From Streptomyces zhaozhouensis (GTDB lineage: Bacteria > Actinomycetota > Actinomycetes > Streptomycetales > Streptomycetaceae): 64,000 bases of DNA. Of this stretch, positions 28,579 to 37,777 are shown in pieces. How positions within the stretch are numbered: the stretch's first letter is position 1; each line of letters begins with the position of its first letter. Location of the stretch: the NCBI RefSeq assembly GCF_900230195.1, contig NZ_OCNE01000003.1, forward strand, positions 409,731-473,730, given 5' to 3'. A model generated the notes under the pieces. The model was not told the origin of the DNA. It did not search any database and was given only the letters and a program-made list of their open reading frames with translations. Made by a program: the position numbers and the translations under genes.

Positions 28579-29385
28579 GTGTCCCCCTTGCTCGACGTCA
28601 GCGACGACGTACGCGCCGAGATCGGCGACGAAGAGGCCGAGCGGCTGCTCGCGGGCGAGAACGCCCCGGGCGCGTACGACTGCACCTCCTGCCGCACCCC
28701 CGGCAACACCACCCAGGAGCGCACCAGCACCGTGCTCTTCGTCGGCGGCGAGACGGCCGTGCTGGCCTTCGCGCACGCCTCCTGCATCCCGTCCCAGGTG
28801 GTCTCCGTCTCCGAGGAGCAACTGCGCGGCGCGGTGCGTTCCATCACCGGGCAGAGCCAGCAGGCCGCGGCGCCGGCCGCGACCCCGGCCGAGCCCGACC
28901 CCGCCGAGCGCGGGCAGGCGGTGCTCGGCGTCACCTGCGGCCAGATCCTGATCGAGGGCGAGCTGTTCCCGGCGATCGTGGTGGAGCCCACCACCCCGAT
29001 CGTGCGCCCCGGCTCGCAGGGGCCGGGTGACGACTTCCTGCCGCTGCTGATCGAGGGCGGCTTCGTCCCGATCTCCGACGTCGGCACCGCCCCGGCGCGG
29101 CTTCCCGGCTGGTCGGTGCTGCTGGCGATGGGCAAGCTGCACGCGGTGCTCCAGAGCGACCCGGCCGGCGGGGACGCGAGCGCCTGGTGGCAGGCGCACG
29201 AGCCGCTCTCGGTCACCGACGGCTGGCGGGCCACGGCCAACCAGCGGCACACCGTCCTGGTCTACGCGGCGCCGGCCGGCACGATCGGGCAGCAGCCGAG
29301 GGAGGACCTGCTGCGGGAGGCCCTGGAGAAGGCGGCGGCCGGCGGGCTGCTGGTGGCCGCCGCGATGCCGCTCGCCGGCACCTGA
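28579..29385 (+). CDS. Conserved Streptomyces protein of unknown function
   Basis: This 268-residue soluble protein has CTSCRTPG near residue 36, a further Cys at FAHASCIPS and alternating alpha/beta segments. A second half starts ERGQAVLGVTCGQILIEGELFPAIVVEP. There is no signal peptide or membrane segment. The pattern suggests two related halves, each with a short beta-sheet. The GTG at 28579 follows GAGGAG. It lies upstream of another small conserved gene and the der-cmk group, as in other Streptomyces by memory. No enzyme motif is recognised. Confidence 0.75.
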   Translation: MSPLLDVSDDVRAEIGDEEAERLLAGENAPGAYDCTSCRTPGNTTQERTSTVLFVGGETAVLAFAHASCIPSQVVSVSEEQLRGAVRSITGQSQQAAAPAATPAEPDPAERGQAVLGVTCGQILIEGELFPAIVVEPTTPIVRPGSQGPGDDFLPLLIEGGFVPISDVGTAPARLPGWSVLLAMGKLHAVLQSDPAGGDASAWWQAHEPLSVTDGWRATANQRHTVLVYAAPAGTIGQQPREDLLREALEKAAAGGLLVAAAMPLAGT

Positions 29386-29608
29386 TCCCTCCTGGGCCCG
29401 GGGCGGGCGGCGCGGCGGTGCGGCGTCGTCCGCGCCTGAGGAGTGGTCGCTCGCGCGGTGAGCCGCGCCCCGTTCGGGCGTCCGGGTGGGTGCAGCGCTG
29501 GCCAGGGCCGCATCCGGCGCGGGATCCGGTCGTTGGTTGGACGTGCACCCTTACGAACCCCGGCGGCCCTCCGCCTCGCTCCGTCCCGCGTCCGGCGCCA
29601 TCCCGGGG

Positions 29609-29857
29609 ATGCGCTCCCCCTACGAACGCGCCGGCGGCTCGCAGACGCCGATCTACGACTCGCTCTGCGCCGAGTACCGGCGGCTCTTCCGGACGCTGCC
29701 GGGCGACCGCAGCGGCGAGGAGGAGCTGCGTTTCGTCGGCTTCAACACGATCAGGGGCGTGGGCGTGGGGAGTTGGCGCCATCTGGAGTACCGGCCGGGG
29801 GGCCAGGCCCGCGCGGAGCTGCCCCCCGGCCGTCCGGAGGCGGCCGGGGAGCGCTGA
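29609..29857 (+). CDS. Small conserved hypothetical protein
   Basis: This 82-residue protein has the segments TPIYDSLCAEYRRLFRTLPGDR and FNTIRGVGVGSWRHLEY, which look like a conserved Streptomyces family of unknown role. The ATG at 29609 is my choice. In-frame GTG codons at 29486 and 29543 could give a longer form, since codon bias remains acceptable upstream. It is convergent with der, whose stop is 24 bases away. No function can be named. Confidence 0.6.
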   Translation: MRSPYERAGGSQTPIYDSLCAEYRRLFRTLPGDRSGEEELRFVGFNTIRGVGVGSWRHLEYRPGGQARAELPPGRPEAAGER

Positions 29858-29881
29858 CCGGGGCGCCCCGGCCCCCGGCCG

Positions 29882-31372
29882 TCACTTCTTCCGGGAACGC
29901 TTCTCCCGCACCCGTACCGACAGCTGGATCGGGGTGCCCTCGAAGCCGAACTCCTCGCGCAGCCGCCGCTCGACGAAGCGGCGGTAGCTGGCCTCCAGGA
30001 AGCCGGAGGCGAAGAGCACGAACCGCGGCGGGCGGGTGCCGGCCTGGGTGCCGAAGAGGATCCTCGGCTGCTTGCCACCCCGCACCGGGTGCGGGTGGGA
30101 GGCGACCAGCTCGCCGAGGAACCCGTTGAGCCGGCCGGTCGGCACCCGCGACTCCCAGCTCTCCAGCGCGGTCTCCATCGCCGGCACCAGCTTCTCCAGG
30201 TGCCGCCCGGTGCGGGCCGAGATGTTGACGCGGGGCGCCCAGCGCACCCGCACCAGCTCCTGCTCGATCTCCCGCTCCAGGTAGTAGCGGCGTTCCTCGT
30301 CGAGGGTGTCCCACTTGTTGTAGGCGATGACCAGCGCCCGGCCCGCCTCGACGGCCATGGTGATGATCCGGGTGTCCTGCACGCTGATCGGCTCGGTGAC
30401 GTCGATCAGCACGACGGCCGCCTCCGCCTTCTCCAGCGCGGCGGCGGTGCGCAGCGAGGCGTAGTAGTCGGCCCCGCCCTGGAGGTGGACCTTGCGCCGG
30501 ATGCCGGCGGTGTCGACGAACCGCCAGGTCTTGTCGGCCAGTTCGACCAGCTCGTCGACGGGGTCCCTGGTGGTGCCCGCGGTGGCGTCGACCACCACGC
30601 GGTCCTCGTTGGCGACCTTGTTGAGCAGCGAGGACTTGCCGACGTTGGGCCGTCCGATGAGTGCGATCCGGCGCGGGCCGCCCACGATGTCGCCGAAGGT
30701 CTGCGCCGGCGCCTCCGGGAGCGCCTCCAGCACCGCGTCGAGCATGTCGCCGGTGCCGCGGCCGTGCAGCGCCGAGACCGGGTGGGGCTCCCCCACGCCG
30801 AGCGACCACAGGTAGGCGGCGTCGGCCTCCATGTTGGGGCCGTCGACCTTGTTGGCGCAGAGCACCACCGGCTTGCCGGCCTTGCGCAGCAGCTTGACCA
30901 CGGCGCTGTCGGTGTCGGTGACGCCGACCGTGGCGTCCACGACCAGCACCACGGCGTCCGCGGTCTCGATGGCGAACTCGGCCTGGGCGGCGACCGACGC
31001 CTGGATGCCCAGCACGTCCTGTTCCCAGCCGCCGGTGTCCACCACCTTGAACCGGCGGCCCGCCCACTCGGCCTCGTAGGTCACGCGGTCCCTGGTGACG
31101 CCGGGGCGGTCCTCCACGACGGCCTCGCGGCGGCCGAGGATGCGGTTGACCAACGTCGACTTGCCGACGTTGGGCCGGCCGACGACGGCCAGCACCGGCA
31201 GCGGTCCCGAGGTCGCGGCCGCCAGCTCGCCCTCGATCTCGTCGGCCTCGAACCCCTCCTCCTGGGCGATCCGCAGGAACTCGTCGTACTCGCCGGCGTC
31301 GAGCGCGCCCTGACCGGCCAGCTGCCCTTCGTGCGGCCCGGGCTCGGCGCCCTGGGAGTTCTGGTCGTTCAT
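29882..31372 (-). CDS. der: Ribosome-assembly GTPase Der (EngA)
   Basis: This 496-residue protein has two tandem GTPase domains, each with its own P-loop (GRPNVGKST near residue 65 and GRPNVGKSS near 240), DTGGWEQD and DTAGIRRK switch II regions and NKVDG/NKWD base motifs. A C-terminal KH-like domain ([24 protein letters not shown]) follows. Der is needed for 50S ribosomal subunit maturation. The N-terminal 55-residue acidic extension is typical of actinobacteria. It is last in a minus-strand run tyrA-cmk-plsC-der. Confidence 0.97.
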   Translation of the reverse strand: MNDQNSQGAEPGPHEGQLAGQGALDAGEYDEFLRIAQEEGFEADEIEGELAAATSGPLPVLAVVGRPNVGKSTLVNRILGRREAVVEDRPGVTRDRVTYEAEWAGRRFKVVDTGGWEQDVLGIQASVAAQAEFAIETADAVVLVVDATVGVTDTDSAVVKLLRKAGKPVVLCANKVDGPNMEADAAYLWSLGVGEPHPVSALHGRGTGDMLDAVLEALPEAPAQTFGDIVGGPRRIALIGRPNVGKSSLLNKVANEDRVVVDATAGTTRDPVDELVELADKTWRFVDTAGIRRKVHLQGGADYYASLRTAAALEKAEAAVVLIDVTEPISVQDTRIITMAVEAGRALVIAYNKWDTLDEERRYYLEREIEQELVRVRWAPRVNISARTGRHLEKLVPAMETALESWESRVPTGRLNGFLGELVASHPHPVRGGKQPRILFGTQAGTRPPRFVLFASGFLEASYRRFVERRLREEFGFEGTPIQLSVRVREKRSRKK

Positions 31373-31439
31373 GGCGTCGCGTCTACCTCGTCCGTCGTGT
31401 CGTTCCGTCGTGGATGGTGGGTGGGCCGGTGACCCGGCG

Positions 31440-32084
31440 CTAGTGGCCCGTGGCCAGCCTGGCGTCCCGCAGATGGGCGGCCAGCCTGACCCTGATCTCG
31501 TCGCTCGCCCTGTCCAACGCCGCCCGGCCGCGTCGGCTTCCCGCGCCCCCGCCCACGGTGAACGGTGCGCCGAGCACCACGTCCACCCGGCCGCGCAGCG
31601 GCGGCAGGGAGCGCACCAGCCGCCCCGGGCGGTCGCTGCCGAGGACGGCGACCGGCTGTATCGGGGCGCCGGAGCGGAGCGCGAAGTACGCCAGCCCGGC
31701 GCGGACGGAGGCGAAGTCGCCGTCCCCCCGGGTGCCCTCGGGAAAGATGCCGAGCACCCCGCCCCGCTCCAGCACCCCGCCGGCGGCGCGGACCGCGGCC
31801 AGGTCGGCCGCCGCGCGGTCGACGCCGATCTGGCCGATGCCGCGCAGGAACGCGCCGAGCGGGCCGACGAACGCCTCCCGCTTGACCAGGAAGCTCACCG
31901 GCCGGGGCGCGGCGCCGAAGAGCACCGGACCGTCGACGTTGTGGGTGTGGTTGACCGCGAGGATCAGCGGGCCGGCCGGTGGCGTCCGCCACGCCCCCAG
32001 CACCCGGGGGCGCCACACCGTGTGGACCACCCCGCGCGCCAGCCGGTGGCCGGCCACGGCGCCCCGGGCGCCGGGTGGGGTCAT
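31440..32084 (-). CDS. 1-acyl-glycerol-3-phosphate acyltransferase (PlsC family)
   Basis: This 214-residue acyltransferase has the [12 protein letters not shown] motif I (an HX4D variant with an extra His), [10 protein letters not shown] and [12 protein letters not shown] (motif III). It transfers an acyl chain to lysophosphatidate in membrane-lipid synthesis, although such cmk-linked copies are often of unproved substrate. The ATG at 32084 is two bases after the cmk stop, so it is probably translated from the same mRNA. Der follows downstream. Confidence 0.88.
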   Translation of the reverse strand: MTPPGARGAVAGHRLARGVVHTVWRPRVLGAWRTPPAGPLILAVNHTHNVDGPVLFGAAPRPVSFLVKREAFVGPLGAFLRGIGQIGVDRAAADLAAVRAAGGVLERGGVLGIFPEGTRGDGDFASVRAGLAYFALRSGAPIQPVAVLGSDRPGRLVRSLPPLRGRVDVVLGAPFTVGGGAGSRRGRAALDRASDEIRVRLAAHLRDARLATGH

Positions 32085-32086
32085 CG

Positions 32087-32788
32087 TTACCGCCGCCCCC
32101 GCTCCTCGATGAGGGTGACCACGCACTCGATGACCTGTTCCAGAGTCAGCTCGCTGGTGTCCACCTCGGTGGCGTCCCCCGCCTTCGCCAGCGGCGAGGT
32201 CTTGCGGCCCGAGTCGGCCGCGTCCCGGCGCAGCAGCGCCGCCTGGGTGGCGGCGACGTCGGTACCGCCGGCCGCCGGGGTGCCGGCCCTGCCGGACACC
32301 TCGGCGCTGCGGCGGGCGGCCCGCACCTCGGGCGAGGCGGTCAGGAAGATCTTGACGTCGGCGTCGGGCAGCACGGTGGTGCCGATGTCGCGGCCCTCGA
32401 CGACGATGCCGCCGTCCGCCTGGGCGGCGATGGAACGCTGCAACTCGGTGATCAGCGTCCGCACCTCGGGCACCGCGCTGACGGCGCTGACGGCGCCGGT
32501 GACCCGCTCGCCCCGGATCGGGGCGGCGACGTCGGTGCCGTCGACGGTGATGGTGGGCGCCAGCGGGTCGGTGCCGGAGACGATGCTGGGCTTGCCGGCG
32601 GCCGCCGCCACGGCCCGGGGGTCGTCGATGTCGACGCCGGCGTGCAGCATCCACCAGGTGATCGCGCGGTACTGGGCCCCGGTGTCCAGGTAACGCATCC
32701 CCATCCGCGCGGCCACCGCCTTGGAGGTGCTCGACTTGCCGGTGCCGGAGGGGCCATCGATGGCGACGACGACGGGAGTTGCAGCCAC
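32087..32788 (-). CDS. cmk: Cytidylate kinase
   Basis: This enzyme phosphorylates CMP/dCMP with ATP. It has the P-loop AIDGPSGTGKSSTSKAVAA near the N-terminus, YLDTGAQYRAIT, and the regions GRDIGTTVLPDADVKIFLTAS and ARRSAE. A GTG at 32788 (233 residues) is preferred because GAAAGG is 11 bases upstream; a GTG at 32800 touches that site and would add four residues. It sits between tyrA and plsC in a tight minus-strand group. Confidence 0.95.
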   Translation of the reverse strand: MAATPVVVAIDGPSGTGKSSTSKAVAARMGMRYLDTGAQYRAITWWMLHAGVDIDDPRAVAAAAGKPSIVSGTDPLAPTITVDGTDVAAPIRGERVTGAVSAVSAVPEVRTLITELQRSIAAQADGGIVVEGRDIGTTVLPDADVKIFLTASPEVRAARRSAEVSGRAGTPAAGGTDVAATQAALLRRDAADSGRKTSPLAKAGDATEVDTSELTLEQVIECVVTLIEERGRR

Positions 32789-32977
32789 GGAAGTGGACAC
32801 CTTTCGCAGTTCGGGACGAGAACGGGCGCCGGTCCCCTCGACGGGCCCTGGCTCCCGGCGGGCGCACGGGCGGCCCGGCGCGGTGGGGCGGGGCGACCCA
32901 CCGGGCAAGGGTACCGGCACCGCACGGGCCGCCCGCCGGCCGCCCGCCGGCGTCCGCGGCGGGGGCGCGGAAGGCCG

Positions 32978-34063
32978 CTACCGCCGCAGGGACCAGCCGC
33001 GCTCCCGCAGGGCCGCCGCCAGGGGCGGGGCGGCCGACGGCTCGACCATCAGCTGCACCAGCCCGGACTGCTGGCCGGTGGCGTGCTCGATCCGCACGTC
33101 TTCGATGTTGACGCCGGCCCGGCCGGCGTCGGCGAAGATCGCCGCCAGCTCGCCCGGACGGTCGCTGATCAGCACCGCGACCGTCTCATAACTGGCCGGC
33201 GCCGCCCCGTGCTTGCCCGGCACCCGCTCCCGGCCCGCGTTGCCCCGGCGCAGCACCGCCTCGATGCCCTCGGCGCCCTCGGCGCGCTTGGCCTCGTCGG
33301 CGGACGTCAGGGCGCGCAGCGCGCTGACCGTCCGCTCCAGGTCGCCCGCCACCTCGGCGAGCACGTCGGCGACCGGGCCCGGGTTGGCCGCCAGGATCTC
33401 GATCCACATCCGGGGGTCGGAGGCGGCGATCCTGGTGACGTCCCTGATGCCCTGGCCGCACAGCCGCACCGCCGACTCCTCCGCGGACTCCAGCCGGGCG
33501 GCGACCAGGCTGGAGACCAGCTGCGGGGTGTGGGAGACCAGCGCGACGGCCCGGTCGTGGGCCGCCGCCTCCATCATCACGGGCACCGCGCGGCAGAGTG
33601 ACGCCAGCTCCAGGACCAGGTTGACCACCTCGGTCCTGGTACGCGACGTCGGGGTCAGCACCCAGGGCCGGCCCTCGAAGAGGTCGGCCGAGGCGGCCAG
33701 CGGCCCGGAGCGCTCGCGCCCCGCCATCGGGTGGGTGCCCAGGTAGCTCGTCGGGTCCCCGCCGAGCGCGGCCAACTCGCCGGCCGGCCCTGCCTTGACG
33801 CTGCCCACGTCCACGTAGGCGTGGGCGGCGTCCCGCCGTTGCAGCTCCGCGACGGTGGCGGCGATCCGGGTCGGCGGCACCGCGACCACGGCCAGCTCCA
33901 CCGGCCCCTCGGGCGGCTCCTCGCTGCCGGCGCCCAGGGCGGCGGCGGTGCGGCGGCGGTCGTGGTCGTGGTCGTCGAGGTGGACGCGGACGCCCCTCGC
34001 GGAGAGCGCCAGGGCGACGGAGGTCCCGATCAGACCGCAGCCGATGACGAGAGCGGTGCGCAT
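32978..34063 (-). CDS. tyrA: Prephenate dehydrogenase with ACT domain
   Basis: This 361-residue enzyme makes 4-hydroxyphenylpyruvate from prephenate for tyrosine synthesis. It has the NAD-binding GCGLIGTSVALAL at residues 8-20, the catalytic region YLGTHPMAGRERSG, and a C-terminal ACT domain (ETVAVLISDRPGELAAIFADAG) that probably senses tyrosine. The ATG start is at 34063. It lies upstream of cmk on the same strand with a gap of about 180 bases that shows no gene. Confidence 0.96.
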   Translation of the reverse strand: MRTALVIGCGLIGTSVALALSARGVRVHLDDHDHDRRRTAAALGAGSEEPPEGPVELAVVAVPPTRIAATVAELQRRDAAHAYVDVGSVKAGPAGELAALGGDPTSYLGTHPMAGRERSGPLAASADLFEGRPWVLTPTSRTRTEVVNLVLELASLCRAVPVMMEAAAHDRAVALVSHTPQLVSSLVAARLESAEESAVRLCGQGIRDVTRIAASDPRMWIEILAANPGPVADVLAEVAGDLERTVSALRALTSADEAKRAEGAEGIEAVLRRGNAGRERVPGKHGAAPASYETVAVLISDRPGELAAIFADAGRAGVNIEDVRIEHATGQQSGLVQLMVEPSAAPPLAAALRERGWSLRR

Positions 34064-34142
34064 CCCCTCAGGGTAGTCGCCGCTCCCGACACGTTCCGAA
34101 CGTCTTCGACAGGTCAGCGCCCGTGCGGGCGGGGCCGGGCCG

Positions 34143-35333
34143 TCAGAGGCCGACCTCGCGCAGCAGCCGGCCGACCTCCGTGTTGGTCATCCGGCGCAGC
34201 CAGCCGGACTTCTGGTCGCCCAGCACGATCGGGCCGAACCCGGTGCGCACCAGCCGGTCGACCGGGAAGCCGACCTCGGCCAGCATCCGGCGCACGATGT
34301 GCTTGCGGCCCTCGTGCAGCACGACCTCCACGAGGTAGTTCTTCCCGGTGTTCTCCACCACCCGGAAGCTGTCGGCCCGCACATGGCCGTCCTCCAGCCG
34401 CACGCCCTCCTTCAGCCGCTTGCCCAGGTCGCGCGGGATGGGGCCCTGGATCGCCGCCAGATAGGTCTTGGTCACGCCGTAGCGGGGGTGGGTCAGCCGG
34501 TGGGCCAGCTCGCCGTGGTTGGTGAGCAGCAGCAGGCCCTCGGTCTCGGTGTCCAGCCGGCCGACGTGGAAGAGGCGGGTCTCGCGGTTCTGCACGTAGT
34601 CGCCGAGGCACTGGCGGCCCTCGGGGTCCTCCATGGCGGAGACCACGCCGGCCGGCTTGTTCAGCGCGAAATACAGGTGCGACTGGCTGGCCACGGTCAG
34701 CCCGTCGACCTTGATCTCGTCCTGGTCGGGGTTGACGCGGCGGCCCTGGGAGGTCACGATCCGGCCGTTCACCTCGACCCGGGACTGGTCGATCAGCTCC
34801 TCGCAGGCCCGGCGGGAGCCGAGGCCGGCGCGGGCGAGCACCTTCTGGAGGCGTTCGCCCTCGGGCTCGTCGAACGTCTTGGGCAGCTTCGAGGCCGTCG
34901 ACTTGTTGGCGTGCCGCTCCCGGTTGCGGTCCTCGATCTGCGCCTCGTACTCGCGCGACCTGGCCGGCGGCGCGGGACGCCGGCGGCCGGGGCCGCCGCC
35001 CTTGCCCTTGCCTCCAGGGCCGCCCTTGCCTCCGAAGCCGCCCTTGCCCCCGGGGCCGCCCTGGCCGGCCCGGCCCTGGCCTCCGCCGCGGCCCCGGCCG
35101 CCCGGCGCGTTCCTGTCGTCGCCGCGTCCGCCCTGGTCGTAGCGGCGTTCCTCGGGGCGCGGGGGGCGGCCGGACCGCTGCCCGCGGTCGTCGCGGTTGT
35201 TGCCCGCGCCGCGGTTGTCCCGGCTGGAGCTCCGGTTCGTGTTCCGGCTCGTGCTCCGGTTGGCGTCGCGGTTGTTCCGGCCGCTGTTGCCGCCGGAGCC
35301 CCGGTTGTCGTTGTTCCTGCCGCTGCTTCGCAT
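34143..35333 (-). CDS. RluB-family rRNA pseudouridine synthase with RG/N-rich N-terminal extension
   Basis: This 396-residue protein has an S4 RNA-binding domain (ERLQKVLARAGLGSRRACEELI), the catalytic Asp in GRLDTETEGLLLLTNHGEL, and the segment HEGRKHIVRRMLAEVGFPVDRL. It converts a uridine in 23S rRNA to pseudouridine. Its first 125 residues are low-complexity, rich in Arg, Asn, Gly and Ser (then GGKGG-type repeats), which looks like a disordered RNA-binding tail. The ATG at 35333 shares a base with the scpB stop (TGATG), so translation is coupled. No other ribosome-binding site is seen. Confidence 0.93.
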   Translation of the reverse strand: MRSSGRNNDNRGSGGNSGRNNRDANRSTSRNTNRSSSRDNRGAGNNRDDRGQRSGRPPRPEERRYDQGGRGDDRNAPGGRGRGGGQGRAGQGGPGGKGGFGGKGGPGGKGKGGGPGRRRPAPPARSREYEAQIEDRNRERHANKSTASKLPKTFDEPEGERLQKVLARAGLGSRRACEELIDQSRVEVNGRIVTSQGRRVNPDQDEIKVDGLTVASQSHLYFALNKPAGVVSAMEDPEGRQCLGDYVQNRETRLFHVGRLDTETEGLLLLTNHGELAHRLTHPRYGVTKTYLAAIQGPIPRDLGKRLKEGVRLEDGHVRADSFRVVENTGKNYLVEVVLHEGRKHIVRRMLAEVGFPVDRLVRTGFGPIVLGDQKSGWLRRMTNTEVGRLLREVGL

Positions 35334-36010
35334 CAATGATCCGTTGGGGAGTCGCCGTCGTCTGCATCTACGTCGAACGACGGCACCCCCTCCTGGCTCT
35401 CGCCCTCGACCTGATCCGCCTCGGGGAGGAAGGGCGCCAGCTCCGGAAGCTCGTCCAGGCCGCGCAGCCCCATCCGCTCCAGGAAGTAGTGCGTCGTCAC
35501 ATACAGGATCGCACCTGTTTCGGGTTCGGTGCCCGCCTCGGCCAGCAGCCCGCGCTGGAGCAGCGTCCGCATCACGCCGTCGCAGTTCACGCCGCGGATC
35601 GCGGAGACGCGGGAACGGCTCACCGGCTGGCGGTAGGCGACCACGGCCAGCGTCTCCAGCGCCGCCTGCGTCAACCGGGCGTGCTGCCCGTCCAGCACGA
35701 AGCCGTCCACGACGGACGCGTAGACCGGCCTGGTGTAGTAGCGCCAGCCTCCGGCGACCAGCCGCAGCTCGAAGCCCCGGCCGTCCCTGGTGTACTCGTC
35801 GGCCAGTTCGCGCAGCGCGTCGGCGACCGCGCGACGCGGGTGCCCCAGCACCCTGGCCAGGTGCTCCTCGGTCGCCGGCTCGTCGACGACCATCAGCACC
35901 GCCTCCAGCGCCGGCCGCAGCGCGACGGGCGACTCCTCGGGCGCGTTCTCCGGGTCCCGCCGCGGGTTCCGCTCCGGGTCCCGGTGCGCGGGGGCCTCGG
36001 GGGTGGTCAT
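35333..36010 (-). CDS. scpB: Segregation and condensation protein B
   Basis: This 225-residue protein has two winged-helix domains: LRPALEAVLMVVDEPATEEHLARVL, then LTQAALETLAVVAYRQPVSR with IRGVNCDGVMRTLLQRGL. ScpB binds ScpA to complete the SMC condensin. The ATG at 36010 overlaps the scpA stop (ATGA), and its own TGA overlaps the rluB ATG. The C-terminus is acidic. It is part of a parA-X-scpA-scpB-rluB chain. Confidence 0.96.
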   Translation of the reverse strand: MTTPEAPAHRDPERNPRRDPENAPEESPVALRPALEAVLMVVDEPATEEHLARVLGHPRRAVADALRELADEYTRDGRGFELRLVAGGWRYYTRPVYASVVDGFVLDGQHARLTQAALETLAVVAYRQPVSRSRVSAIRGVNCDGVMRTLLQRGLLAEAGTEPETGAILYVTTHYFLERMGLRGLDELPELAPFLPEADQVEGESQEGVPSFDVDADDGDSPTDH

Positions 36011-37146
36011 GCCGTTCCGCCTTCCCTGTCGTCGGCCTCGGTGCCGTCCTCGTCGCGCGCGCCGCGCCTGCCCGTGTCCCCCGCCGCCTGGTCGAACTCG
36101 TCGCTGACCAGCGTCCGCCCCGGCTCGGCGCCGCTCCAGCGGACCAGCAACGAGCCGAGCGCCTCCGGCTGTTCGAGCGCGACCGCGCGTTCCCGGTACA
36201 GCTCCAGCAGCGCGAGGAACCGGGCCACCACGGTCAACGTGTCCGGGGCGTCGTCGGTCAGCTCGGCGAACGTGAGCGCGCCGGCCTCGCGCAGCCGGCC
36301 GACCACCACCTCGGCCTGCTCGCGGACGCTGACCAGCGGGGCGTGGATGTGCTCGACGTAGACGGCGGGTCTTGGCCGGGGCTGCATGGCCTTGACCGCG
36401 AGCCGCGCGAAGCCCTCGGGTCCGATCCTGATCACCACGTCCGGCAGCAGCTCCGCGTGGTGCGGTTCCAGGCCGACGGTCCTGGGGTGGCGCAGCGCCT
36501 CGTCGGCGAGGCGGTCGGCGAAGATCTCGGCGACCCGCTTGAACGCGCGGTACTGGAGCAGCCGCGCGAAGAGCAGGTCCCTCGCCTCCAGCAGCGCCAG
36601 GTCGGCCTCGTCCTCCACCTCGGCGGTGGGCAGCAGCCTGGCGGCCTTGAGGTCGAGCAGGGTGGCGGCGACGACCAGGAACTCGGTGGTCTGGTCGAGG
36701 TCGCCGTCCGGCCCCATGGCCCGCAGATGGGCGAGGAAGTCGTCGGTGACCCGCGAGAGCGCGACCTCGGTGACGTCCAGCCGGTGCCGGGAGATCAGTT
36801 GGAGCAGCAGGTCGAAGGGGCCCTCGAAGTTCTCCAGTACGACGCGGAACTTCCCGTCGTCGGGCGCCTCCTCGCCGCCGGCGCCGTCCTGGTCCTCGGC
36901 GGCCGGTGGTGCATCCTCCGGCGCGGGCCCCGGGGTTGGCGTCCCGTCCTCGTCGGGCGCCGGGCCGGCCTCCCCCGGCGGCGGAGCGTCCACGGGGGTG
37001 GCGGCCCGCTCGGGCTCCCCGAGTCCCTGCGGGGGCACGGGCGAAGGGGCCGCCGGGGTCTGTTCGGCGGCCCGTTCCGGAGGCGTCGCCTCGGGGCCGG
37101 TGGGGCCCCGGCCCAGGGGGCGGCGGCGGTGGGCGGGCGGGGTCAT
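36007..37146 (-). CDS. scpA: Segregation and condensation protein A (kleisin)
   Basis: This 379-residue kleisin links SMC heads. The conserved N-terminal element FRVVLENFEGPFDLLLQLISRHRLDV is at about residue 98, after a long Pro/Glu/Ala-rich extension usual in Streptomyces. The C-terminal winged-helix includes LTFAELTDDAPDTLTVVARFLALLEL. The ATG is at 37146. Downstream scpB starts within its stop codon. The extension of about 95 residues is longer than in most bacteria. Confidence 0.95.
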   Translation of the reverse strand: MTPPAHRRRPLGRGPTGPEATPPERAAEQTPAAPSPVPPQGLGEPERAATPVDAPPPGEAGPAPDEDGTPTPGPAPEDAPPAAEDQDGAGGEEAPDDGKFRVVLENFEGPFDLLLQLISRHRLDVTEVALSRVTDDFLAHLRAMGPDGDLDQTTEFLVVAATLLDLKAARLLPTAEVEDEADLALLEARDLLFARLLQYRAFKRVAEIFADRLADEALRHPRTVGLEPHHAELLPDVVIRIGPEGFARLAVKAMQPRPRPAVYVEHIHAPLVSVREQAEVVVGRLREAGALTFAELTDDAPDTLTVVARFLALLELYRERAVALEQPEALGSLLVRWSGAEPGRTLVSDEFDQAAGDTGRRGARDEDGTEADDREGGTA

Positions 37147-37195
37147 CGCCGGGCACGTTACTCCGCGCCGCACTCGGGCAGCGCGCGCCGCGCGG

Positions 37196-37777
37196 TCAGC
37201 GACCGCGCAGGCGCCGCACCAAGATGCTGGCGTCGCCCCGGGATTCGAGGTCGGCGAGGACGACGGCGACCGCCTCGCGCACGATGCGGCCCCGGTCGAC
37301 GGCGAGCCCGTGCTCACCGCGCAGCACCAACCGCGCGTGCTCCAGGTCCATCAGCTCCTCCGCCGAGACATAGACGGTGATCTTCTCGTCGTGCCGCTCC
37401 CGGCCGCTCGGCCGCCGCGCGACGCGTCCCTTGCGCGGCGGCCCCGCGGGGGCGCCGCCCCGGCCGGGGGCCGCGGGCTGGCCGCCGGCGGGGGGAACGG
37501 TGGGCCGGCCGGAGCCGTCCCGCTTCGCCTGAGCGGGCAGCCGCTCCTCCCGACCGCCGCGCTCACGCGCCGACTTGGGCCTGGGCTCGCGGCGCGCGCG
37601 CCCCTCGCCCGCGCCCTCGTCGGGCGCCCCGGAGCCGGCCGGCTCGCCCGACTGGTCGGCGGACGGGGCCTGGGAGGGCTCCGCCGCCGCGTTCTCCTGT
37701 GCGGTCGAGGGGCTCGACGGCTGGACGGCCGCCCCACCCGTGCTGCGGAACAGTTCGTCGGCCGCCGGAAGGCTCAC
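37196..37777 (-). CDS. ParA-linked protein of unknown function, disordered with a C-terminal RHH-like domain
   Basis: This 193-residue protein overlaps the ParA stop by four bases (GTGA), so they are made together. Residues 1-125 are Pro/Arg/Gly/Ala-rich and probably disordered. The last 65 residues contain EKITVYVSAEELMDLEHARLVL and GRIVREAVAVVLADLESRG, which read like a ribbon-helix-helix DNA-binding fold. It could be a DNA-binding partner for the orphan ParA ATPase, analogous to ParB or ParG, or an adaptor to the SMC-ScpAB complex encoded next. No direct homologue with a known role is recognised. Confidence 0.75.
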   Translation of the reverse strand: MSLPAADELFRSTGGAAVQPSSPSTAQENAAAEPSQAPSADQSGEPAGSGAPDEGAGEGRARREPRPKSARERGGREERLPAQAKRDGSGRPTVPPAGGQPAAPGRGGAPAGPPRKGRVARRPSGRERHDEKITVYVSAEELMDLEHARLVLRGEHGLAVDRGRIVREAVAVVLADLESRGDASILVRRLRGR